Below, one piece after another: positions 18,743-26,467 of a DNA stretch of 64,000 nt. The stretch comes from Deltaproteobacteria bacterium. Lineage in GTDB: Bacteria > UBA10199 > GCA-002796325 > JACPFF01. The notes beneath the pieces were generated by a model, which saw only the letters and a list, made by a program, of their open reading frames with translations, had not been told where the DNA came from and made no database searches. The position numbers and the translations under genes are program-made. The stretch lies in assembly GCA_016183065.1 (NCBI GenBank), contig JACPFF010000027.1, positions 1-64,000 on the forward strand, read 5' to 3'. How positions within the stretch are numbered: the first letter of the stretch is position 1; each line of letters starts with the position of its first letter.

Positions 18743-21700
18743 CTATCTTCGCAGTGCACACCCTCCTGTTGCTGGCAGATCCGACACTCCCGTCGCTTGG
18801 CTCCCCTGATCGTTTCCCTCTCCTGAGGCACCGTCGGTCGAGGGACCGACAGTCGAGGGACCGGCCGGCGGGCTGGGGGCCGGATCCATGACCACGGGTT
18901 TCTCTACTCCGTCGTCGGCCTCGTCTTCGCCGTCTTCCTCTTCCTGCACGGTCGGTGACGCCATCAGCACGCCCGCATTGCGCGGGAAGTCGCTGGCCGT
19001 GAGCAGTGAGAGATCAACCGGTGACTCATCACTCACCGCGTAGAGAAAACCGTAGGCAAAGACCGTGTAGGCCATGTCGCCCCACACGGTGAACTCGTTC
19101 ATCGGCGCCATATTCACCCACGGCGAGTAGTGTCGCATGCGCGGCGTGGGGCTGGTGGCCGGATCCGCCGTGGCCGCAGGATCAAAGTGATTGTAGACGA
19201 GACACTTCCAATAGGTCGCTGGCATACATGATGGCGAGTAGGAATTGGGGAATGGTCCATTGACCGGAATTCCCGCGATCGGTTGCTCCTCACCATCGTA
19301 CAGAGAATCGAGGTGGAGCGGCGAGGCTATAAAATGGCCGAGCCCACTCATCCAACTCCGCGCCAATGGGTGCGCGCCCAGGTGAAAATCGACATTGAGC
19401 GCGACGGCATCGATGATCGCCGGATCGGGCGCAAAATGGTACTGCAGCATGGCCGGGAGCAAAAATTTGAGTGCGAGCGTCCCATTGCCCCAGTCGAGGG
19501 GATACTCCGGCTTGAGCGCATTCCGATACGCGTGACTCGACATATAGCCCATAAACTGCGCAGAGAGGGAGGCCAACCGCTTGTGCACATCGGCCTGCAA
19601 CATCGCATCGACCGCTGGTCCACTCGCGACCAACATCCCCCAAAGCGACGTGACACTGTCCCAATTCGTCGGTCCCTTCACAATAACCCACTCCTGCGCA
19701 AAGGCGGTCTGATACGTGGGGACGCCGGTCGCGGCAAACAACTGACCGGCTGCGGACATGCGGGCACGGTGGATGGCACTCTCCTTACTCGCATCACTAT
19801 TTGGTACCGGACTGGTGATCCCCCACTCTGTCTGCGCCTCGGCCCACTGCCACGCTGCAAGAGCAGCATTCAGCAAGAGCGCACCTTTGTCCGCATCTCC
19901 GCCAAACGGGGCCCCGTCAGACAGCAATCGTGCCGCATGCGCGGCAGATGCGGCAAATTGATATGACGTCCACCGATTGGCCGCATAGGTCCAGTAGGGG
20001 AGCGGGTCATTCGGTGCAGTGACACCCGATGGATGCGCGTAGCTCTCGGTCCCGGCCCCCACCCCCCCATCGTCTTGCTGCAGTTGCTGCCACAGGGCAA
20101 GCCCGTAGAGGGCCTCGTCGAGCAGGTCGGAGAGGCCATTGCCACTCTCGGGGATATTGAGCAGGCCATCGCCAAAGCGATCGGGAAAGAGCTCGGTCAA
20201 GATCAAGAGATGTTCCACGGTCGCGAGATGTAAAGGCCGACGATCAAAATCTCCGGCGTCGTGCCAACCACCAACGATGGTGATGGGAGAGTCCTTGGGT
20301 GTTGCCGATGAGAAAAATTTTCCCCAATCTTTGAGCGAGTCGTCGGAAAAGAGTGTCGACTCGTGACACGTCGCGCGCGGCCACGGGGTATAGTCCGGGA
20401 GGAGTGCCGTACTGCACCGCTGGTGATAGAGACCACGGGCGGCGTGATAGAAGGCCTCAAAACTGGTCCCGCCGATCCGGAACGGCAGGGAGCGCCCCAC
20501 GTCATCGACCTCCAGATAGTAACTCCCGGACGCCAGCGGACCGAGATCGATCGCCTCTACCCACTCGCCGCTGTCGGCATCCCATCCATGATCCACGGCC
20601 ATGCCGCTCGCCACCACGGCATGCGTTGTGGCATGGTGCACATCGTAGCGGAGTAGACCGCTGAGGAGGAGCGGCCCGCCACTCCCGAGCCAATCCCCGA
20701 CATAGGCATAGCGGACCTGGCTCGCGCCGGCGTACCCGAACTGATTGATCTTGATCGCCCGTGCAGCCCCGTCTGCGTCTTGCCCCATGGTCACCGACCA
20801 GGGCGCAAAAGTCGGGACCTCGATGGTCCATGAACCTTCGGTCGACAATGCGTAGGACCAATAGGCCTCGGGCGTGAGATAATAATAGACGACCGCCGGT
20901 CCCTCGCCGGCTGCGGCATTGACCTCATATGTTGTCGCACTTAGTGGCGTCAGTGCATATCCCGAACCCGGGGACAAGGCCTGCGGAATACCGAGGAGTG
21001 GCTGCACGACAATGCTGTACGAGGCATCGAGCGCCAGCGGGTGCGGTAGTTGGAGGTAGAGTTCATGGCGGAGCACGACATCAGCGAGCGTCTGGCCATT
21101 TTGATCATGATCGTCGGCATCGAGCGTATAACTGAACCGATCCACGGCCACCGGACTCTCTCCCCCGGCATATTGCGGATCATCACCCGACGTTATGGTC
21201 CAGAGCGCGGGATCATCTGCGAACAGGGTATTGAGCGCTCCATCGAGCGTCACCATCAACACCCTTTCCGTAATCACGCGCACGGCATCTTGCGTCGGGG
21301 GAACGACCGCCGGCAGGAGGACCGCGGTGTCGGGCGGACCGCCCGTGGCTGTCGGATTGGTGAGCACAACCTCCGCGCTGATCGGTCCGCTCCCCGTGAG
21401 GGTGACGATGAAATCTGTGACCTTGTTTGGAGAAAATGCCTCGGTGGCAAACTCCGGCAACGGAATCGACACTGTCGCAGTGGTCCCAACATACACGGAC
21501 TCGCCAAGGGCATTCTCCGCGGGAATGACGAACGCCTGCGACGCACCGGCGGTCCATGCCGCATCGTAGAATTGGAGGGTCAGCGGCGTCTCCCCCGTGA
21601 CATTGCCAGTGAGGTTGGTGACCTGGAGGGAAAAGGTCAGATAGCGATACATGGAGAGATCCAACGATGGGACAAAGCGAAAACGAACCGTGGCTCCATT

Positions 21701-21877
21701 CCAACCGGCAAAATGGATGGTGGCGGCGTTGGCCTCGCTATCGATCTCAACGGTCGTGGAACCACTTGGAATCACCCAAGCTGGCGCATTCGGTAACGGG
21801 AGTGGCTGGTCCGGAAGTGCCGCCGCCATACGTCCAATCGTGAGAAACAGAATCGTCCAATACCACCACTGCCGCAT
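18743..21877 (-). CDS. Exported glycoside hydrolase family 9 protein
   Basis: A 1044-aa secreted enzyme. Signal peptide at residues 1-20. The N-terminal ~370 residues are beta-rich, probably carbohydrate-binding or Ig-like. A CelD_N-type Ig domain follows (about 372-470, beginning KINQFGYAG), then the GH9 (alpha/alpha)6 catalytic domain (475-955). Catalytic candidates are Asp540/Asp543 in GGWHDAGD and Glu928 in NEFTVWGD. The family cleaves beta-glucans such as cellulose, but substrate is not proven here. An acidic then Pro/Ser/Gly-rich linker leads to a C-terminal ATGGCALRR, which looks like the Gly-Gly-Cys start of a C-terminal sorting signal without its membrane helix. The expected transcription start almost coincides with the ATG. 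Confidence 0.85.
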   Translation of the reverse strand: MRQWWYWTILFLTIGRMAAALPDQPLPLPNAPAWVIPSGSTTVEIDSEANAATIHFAGWNGATVRFRFVPSLDLSMYRYLTFSLQVTNLTGNVTGETPLTLQFYDAAWTAGASQAFVIPAENALGESVYVGTTATVSIPLPEFATEAFSPNKVTDFIVTLTGSGPISAEVVLTNPTATGGPPDTAVLLPAVVPPTQDAVRVITERVLMVTLDGALNTLFADDPALWTITSGDDPQYAGGESPVAVDRFSYTLDADDHDQNGQTLADVVLRHELYLQLPHPLALDASYSIVVQPLLGIPQALSPGSGYALTPLSATTYEVNAAAGEGPAVVYYYLTPEAYWSYALSTEGSWTIEVPTFAPWSVTMGQDADGAARAIKINQFGYAGASQVRYAYVGDWLGSGGPLLLSGLLRYDVHHATTHAVVASGMAVDHGWDADSGEWVEAIDLGPLASGSYYLEVDDVGRSLPFRIGGTSFEAFYHAARGLYHQRCSTALLPDYTPWPRATCHESTLFSDDSLKDWGKFFSSATPKDSPITIVGGWHDAGDFDRRPLHLATVEHLLILTELFPDRFGDGLLNIPESGNGLSDLLDEALYGLALWQQLQQDDGGVGAGTESYAHPSGVTAPNDPLPYWTYAANRWTSYQFAASAAHAARLLSDGAPFGGDADKGALLLNAALAAWQWAEAQTEWGITSPVPNSDASKESAIHRARMSAAGQLFAATGVPTYQTAFAQEWVIVKGPTNWDSVTSLWGMLVASGPAVDAMLQADVHKRLASLSAQFMGYMSSHAYRNALKPEYPLDWGNGTLALKFLLPAMLQYHFAPDPAIIDAVALNVDFHLGAHPLARSWMSGLGHFIASPLHLDSLYDGEEQPIAGIPVNGPFPNSYSPSCMPATYWKCLVYNHFDPAATADPATSPTPRMRHYSPWVNMAPMNEFTVWGDMAYTVFAYGFLYAVSDESPVDLSLLTASDFPRNAGVLMASPTVQEEEDGEDEADDGVEKPVVMDPAPSPPAGPSTVGPSTDGASGEGNDQGSQATGVSDLPATGGCALRR

Positions 21878-21886
21878 AGATTTTTC

Positions 21887-21915
21887 ATTAGATCATGATT
21901 TCTGTGCTAGCACAA
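21887..21915 (-). promoter_or_regulatory. Putative promoter of the GH9 gene
   Basis: On the minus strand, TTGTGC (21915-21910), a 17-base spacer and TCTAAT (21892-21887). The -10 ends nine bases before the ATG and no Shine-Dalgarno is visible, suggesting leaderless initiation. Confidence 0.4.
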
Positions 21916-22063
21916 GGCATGCTGCGGTAGGACTGGGCCGTCAATGTTCTGACGCTCACCACTCCCATTCCAGATTTGAGAGCCTCCTGATGGATATAGC
22001 CAAGATGACCGTGGCACCAATTTTGCACCTATAAAGATTCTTTTTACTGAAAGGAGTACTCCC

Positions 22064-24013
22064 ATGCCGACTCGACGATATGTACGATCCATCCTTATGA
22101 TAGGCCTCCCCATCTTTCTCATGGCCTGTGAAGAGGGGGCTGCGCCACCCACTCCTGCCACACAATCCACTCCTGCCGCACAATCGGGAGAATCTGGCGA
22201 AATCACCCTTCCCGACAACATAGCCGTCACCACACCACTCCAAACAACGCCACAACCACAACCGCTCCCTATCCCACCGCTTTTACCAGGGGCCGAAACC
22301 TTTGACGCAACAAATGTCGCAGGGACGACCGATAGTGTGACATCGGAAGAGAGTGCCGCCGGATCACCGATCGCGGAGGAGACAGTCGAACTTCCGGTCG
22401 ATACGCCGGCAGACAACGGTTCTGGTTCGCTCCCCATTGAACCGCCATCTACTGATGAGACACCAACAACCCCCGATGAGACAACCCCCATTGCCGAAGA
22501 ACCGCCACCCCTCAGCAAACCGGTCACCCCACTGACCCCGATCTCTGCACCCGCGACGCCACCAACAGGCACGGTGTGGGTTGCCCGGACCGGAACGGCC
22601 ACGGCAAGTGAACCAAACGCCGGCACACTGCAGCATCCCTTCGGTTCGTTGGCACAGGCCATTCAATTTGCGAAGACTCAAATTGCCGCAGGGATCGCAG
22701 TGCCGATGATCGGCATGCTCGCGGGTACATACAATGTGGTGCCCATCACCGAAGACTTTTCGGACATAGAAAAGGGGATTCATGGGGGATTCACGGTCAC
22801 AAAAGGTGGTGGCACCGAATATCACCCGCTCAACTATGCCGTCTCCTGCGTCGAGACCACTATGACCTGTCTCTCCGCCACCTCTTACAAATCGCTCTTC
22901 ACACTCCGTGGGAGTTCACTGACCAATCTCTACATGCAATTCTCGCCCCCTGCTGGCAAGGGTCCGTTTGCCGCGATCGCCATGGCTCAGGGTTCCGATC
23001 TCTTCAATTCCACGATCGTCATTACCACGCCATCGACGGACGCTGTGTACGGAATTTCCGTCAATCCCCGGCTCGTTGCTGCCGACGACCCGCATCCCCA
23101 ATCCACCATTCTCTTCAATCGGATTGTGATCAAGGGAGCACAAGGGACGGCCATTTACGCATCATACACCGAAACACCGAATGTCTCGCTCCTGATCGCG
23201 TCCAATCGCGTCCTTGTCTCCGGGGCAATGTCGATGGGCATCATTGCCGAGATATGGCGAAGCGGAACCGTGAAGATCGCGAATAACCATGTCCGCGGCA
23301 GTGTCGGGACCTCTGCTGGCGGGACCGCGATCGGCGCCTTAAAGGCGGAAAACGTCCGTATAGAGGGGAATGCCCTCACGATGACCATGGAAGACGGTGC
23401 CACGTCATTCGCACTCGGCGGGATCGTCGCAAAGACGATCAAACAGCTGGTCATCGGGACCAATGGGATCCTCCTCACACTCCCCGCCACTGCATCAACC
23501 ACGTTTCTCAGTGGCATTGAGCTCGGCCCGGAGATTACGTCGGCGGGCATCTGGCAGAACACGGTTCGTCTCGTCTCTGCCGGGACGCCGAACAACATGT
23601 CCGGAATCAAAATCGCGACACCGACGGCGCTGCAGGTCATCAACAATCTGATCTCGCTCGATCAACAATCGCAGGTCGTCCCATTGGTACTAAGCAAAGA
23701 GGCACAGAAGGCCTTTTATGGCGATTATCCCAATTACATCCAGTGGCGCAACAGCGCTTCCGTGGGGAATACCGCTCCGCAGGGAGCAAATATGCAATGG
23801 GGTACCTTCATGGCAGATCCCCCGGTCACGGCCGGACTGCCTCTCTCGGCGAAACTTTTTTCTCTCATCCCTGGGCATCAAGCCATTGCGATCGATCAGG
23901 GCGAGGTACCGCCGCCAGCGGCATCGCCGAATGGGAAGGCCATCAAGGATTTGCTCGGTCAGTCCCGTCCGCTGGGCAAGGCCTTTGACCTGGGGGCCAT
24001 CGAATATCAGTAG
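22064..24013 (+). CDS. Beta-helix surface lipoprotein
   Basis: Lipoprotein with a signal peptide and lipobox FLMAC (lipidated Cys22). Residues 23-165 form a long Pro/Thr/Glu-rich linker. From about 170 (GTVWVARTGTATAS, then GTLQHPFGSLAQAIQFA) the protein has the features of a right-handed parallel beta-helix, as in pectate-lyase-like folds: repeated short strands with Asn and Val/Ile ladders. It ends GAIEYQ, a frequent end of such surface proteins. No catalytic residues can be assigned. AAAGGAG precedes the ATG. The last seven bases overlap the end of convergent thrC. With the divergent GH9 gene it suggests surface polysaccharide binding or breakdown. Confidence 0.8.
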   Translation: MPTRRYVRSILMIGLPIFLMACEEGAAPPTPATQSTPAAQSGESGEITLPDNIAVTTPLQTTPQPQPLPIPPLLPGAETFDATNVAGTTDSVTSEESAAGSPIAEETVELPVDTPADNGSGSLPIEPPSTDETPTTPDETTPIAEEPPPLSKPVTPLTPISAPATPPTGTVWVARTGTATASEPNAGTLQHPFGSLAQAIQFAKTQIAAGIAVPMIGMLAGTYNVVPITEDFSDIEKGIHGGFTVTKGGGTEYHPLNYAVSCVETTMTCLSATSYKSLFTLRGSSLTNLYMQFSPPAGKGPFAAIAMAQGSDLFNSTIVITTPSTDAVYGISVNPRLVAADDPHPQSTILFNRIVIKGAQGTAIYASYTETPNVSLLIASNRVLVSGAMSMGIIAEIWRSGTVKIANNHVRGSVGTSAGGTAIGALKAENVRIEGNALTMTMEDGATSFALGGIVAKTIKQLVIGTNGILLTLPATASTTFLSGIELGPEITSAGIWQNTVRLVSAGTPNNMSGIKIATPTALQVINNLISLDQQSQVVPLVLSKEAQKAFYGDYPNYIQWRNSASVGNTAPQGANMQWGTFMADPPVTAGLPLSAKLFSLIPGHQAIAIDQGEVPPPAASPNGKAIKDLLGQSRPLGKAFDLGAIEYQ

Positions 24014-25290
24014 TCCTTGAGGAGGTCGTGCAGTGCCGAGGGGGTTGCGGCCGGCAACATCACCCGCTGCAAGGGACGCGCGCAGGTCGCCTGGAGCGAT
24101 TCCGGCCTCTCCGGCGTTGCCCCGGTGGTCGCCGTCACGATGTCGGGAAACTTGGCCGGATGCGCGGTGGCGAGAATCAGAGCGTGCGCCGCAGGATGAC
24201 GCATGGCTGCCGCACAGGCCATGGCCGTGTGCGGGTCGATTACCAGGCCATGGCGTGCATGGATCTCGTGCATGACAGCCTGCGCTTCGGCATCGGTAAT
24301 CACGCAGCCGGTGATGTCGTGGGCCATGGCCCCGGCATCATCATGGTAGAGCGTTCGTAGTCGTTCGAAATTGCTCGGTGCACCGACATCCATGGCATTG
24401 GCCATCGTCGGAACCGTCGATCGCGGGGCATACCGGCCCGTAGCCAGATACCGTGGCACGGCATCATTGGCGTTGGTTGCGCCGATGAAGCCGGCAATCG
24501 GCGCCCCCATCCGCTTGGCCAGCACACCGGCGGTGAGATTGCCGAAGTTGCCGGACGGCACCACCATCGTGAGCGGCGACGGCTGTGCGGTGCGGAGGGC
24601 GAAATACCAGTAATAGATCGTCTGCGGCAAGAGACGGCCGATATTGATCGAGTTGGCCGAGGTCACATGCCATCCGTCGAGACGCTCATGCTGCAGCGCC
24701 TCTTTCACCAATCGCTGGCAATCATCGAAATCGCCGGGCACGGCCACGGCAGTGACATTGCCGCCCCATGTGGCGATCTGCTGTTCCTGGACCCGGCTGA
24801 TCCGCCCGAGTGGATAGAGAATCACGGCACGGAGCCGTTCGCGCCCATGGCAGGCTGCGGCGACCGCGCTCCCTGTATCGCCCGAGGTGGCGGTGAGGAT
24901 GAGCGCTTGTTCATTGTCGCGTGCCATGATGCGGTCGAGGAGCCGCATCAGAAATTGCGCGGCGATGTCTTTAAAACTGAGCGTTGGCCCGTGAAACAGC
25001 TCGCCGAGTTCCCACGGTCCGCAGGAGCGCAATGGCAGGGGAAAATAATAGGCCTCTCGGACAATCGCGTCGAGCCACGCAGCCGCGAGATCCTCGCCAA
25101 ACCACGCGGTGGCGATCCCGGTGGCAATGGTCAGGAAATCGGCCCGGTGACGCCATCCACTCACGGTCTCGCACGGCACCACAGGAACCCGTTCGGGGAG
25201 GTAGAGTCCCCCGCCTGGTGCCAGACCGGCAAGGAGCGCTTCCTTGAGTGAGGCCCGATGCCGGGCATTGCGCGTACTCTGATACAACAT
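24007..25290 (-). CDS. thrC: Threonine synthase
   Basis: PLP enzyme that converts O-phosphohomoserine to threonine. 427 aa, similar to the E. coli-type enzyme. PLP lysine is Lys107 in GPTLSFKD, the same number as in E. coli; other motifs are TATSGDTGSA, VPSGNFGN and the N-terminal GGGLYLPE. GGGAG sits six bases before the ATG. Third gene of thrA-thrB-thrC, 101 bases after thrB. That gap, unlike the five-base thrA-thrB gap, contains hairpin-rich repeat sequence that may affect expression. Confidence 0.97.
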   Translation of the reverse strand: MLYQSTRNARHRASLKEALLAGLAPGGGLYLPERVPVVPCETVSGWRHRADFLTIATGIATAWFGEDLAAAWLDAIVREAYYFPLPLRSCGPWELGELFHGPTLSFKDIAAQFLMRLLDRIMARDNEQALILTATSGDTGSAVAAACHGRERLRAVILYPLGRISRVQEQQIATWGGNVTAVAVPGDFDDCQRLVKEALQHERLDGWHVTSANSINIGRLLPQTIYYWYFALRTAQPSPLTMVVPSGNFGNLTAGVLAKRMGAPIAGFIGATNANDAVPRYLATGRYAPRSTVPTMANAMDVGAPSNFERLRTLYHDDAGAMAHDITGCVITDAEAQAVMHEIHARHGLVIDPHTAMACAAAMRHPAAHALILATAHPAKFPDIVTATTGATPERPESLQATCARPLQRVMLPAATPSALHDLLKDY

Positions 25291-25520
25291 GGACTCTCCC
25301 GACTGCGTGCGACGTCCATCCCGTGCGGATCGGGAGATCCCCGGTCAAGCCGGGGGATGACGGCTCGTTGCCTGCAGATGACCGTTTTTGATTACAGGGG
25401 CTCGCGTCGCCCCCTCCACCGGCAAAGCCGGTGGAGCCTCCCCCTCACGCTCGCCGTGCTCGCTGGATCGCTTCCCACGGGCGACGCGAGCTGCCGAGGA
25501 CCGCGCGCTTGTCCGTGGGA
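25291..25520. repeat. Hairpin-rich repeat element at the thrB/thrC junction
   Basis: Contains CCCCGG-(5)-CCGGGG (about 25343-25359) and a perfect CTCCACCGGC-AAA-GCCGGTGGAG hairpin (25413-25437), then CTCCCCCTCACGC. The segment 25405-25465 resembles 62109-62232 in the order and wording of its blocks. It encodes the atypical last 42 residues of thrB and fills the thrB-thrC gap. Confidence 0.65.
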
Positions 25521-26462
25521 AGCTATATGGGCTCCCGGCGCTCCAAACGCCCCAATCCAGCTCGTGCACGCGACATGCGCCGCACGAAAGGCCTCCGACA
25601 TGGCCGTCTCGACGCGAGCGGCATCACTGCGGCGCACCACACTACACATGGCCGGCCCGGAACCGGCAATGGTACAACCGAGGGCCCCCGCCGCTGTGGC
25701 AGCCCGTTTCACCGCCGCATAGCCCGGAATCAGGCGACTGCGGAGCGGTTCAATGAGGCGGTCGTCGAGGAGGCTCCCAAGTCGTGGCAGATCCTCCTCG
25801 TAGAGGGCCGCCACCAGGGCCCCCACTTGCGCCCATTGGCGCACGGCATCGCCCAGCGGAATGGCGGCAGGCAAGATCTTGCGGGCTGCTGCCGTCTCCA
25901 CCACCACCGCCGGATGCACGACCACGTAGTGAAGATCGTGCGGGGTTGGCAGGGCCATGACCTCCGTCGGTTGATGCGCAATGACGAGCTGCCATCCACC
26001 GAAGAGCGCCGGCGCCACATTGTCCGCATGCGGCGTGCCGCTTGCGACTCCTTCGCCTGCAACGGCAAATGGGAGGAGGGCCTCGCGCGTCAGGGTCCCG
26101 CCAAAGAGTTGATTGGCCGCCATTGCCGCGGCCACAGCGCTCGCCGCCGAACTCCCCATGCCGGAACCGATCGGAATGGCTGCAGCGATTTTGACTTCTA
26201 CATCCTCCTGCACGCCGTAATGGGCCATGAGGGCCTGCGCCGCGGCTCCCGCGGTATTGCGCGTCGGGTCGGTCGGAAGTTCGGGACGATTCGTCCGGAT
26301 GCGGATGCCCCGACCCCCGGCATCGCCAAACCGGACGGTGACCGTCACCCCCGGCTCGGCCATGGCAAAGCCGAAGACATCAAAACCTGGTCCCACATTG
26401 GCTACCGTTGCGGGGGCCCATGCGCTGATCCCTTCCTCTCTCGTTGCGCTGCTCTCCTTCAT
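25392..26462 (-). CDS. thrB: Homoserine kinase with an aberrant C-terminal tail
   Basis: GHMP kinase that phosphorylates homoserine, the step before threonine synthase. 356 aa against about 310 in E. coli. The N-terminal APATVANVGPGFDVFGFA and the ATP loop PIGSGMGSSAASAVA (about 97-111) are typical, as is the late AGSGPAMCSV. Conserved sequence ends near residue 314. The remaining 42 residues are Arg/Ser/Gly-rich and encoded by the repeat element at 25395-25520, so the native stop has probably been replaced. Five bases after thrA. The core looks intact, so activity is likely retained. Confidence 0.93.
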   Translation of the reverse strand: MKESSATREEGISAWAPATVANVGPGFDVFGFAMAEPGVTVTVRFGDAGGRGIRIRTNRPELPTDPTRNTAGAAAQALMAHYGVQEDVEVKIAAAIPIGSGMGSSAASAVAAAMAANQLFGGTLTREALLPFAVAGEGVASGTPHADNVAPALFGGWQLVIAHQPTEVMALPTPHDLHYVVVHPAVVVETAAARKILPAAIPLGDAVRQWAQVGALVAALYEEDLPRLGSLLDDRLIEPLRSRLIPGYAAVKRAATAAGALGCTIAGSGPAMCSVVRRSDAARVETAMSEAFRAAHVACTSWIGAFGAPGAHIASHGQARGPRQLASPVGSDPASTASVRGRLHRLCRWRGRREPL

Positions 26463-26467
26463 GCACT

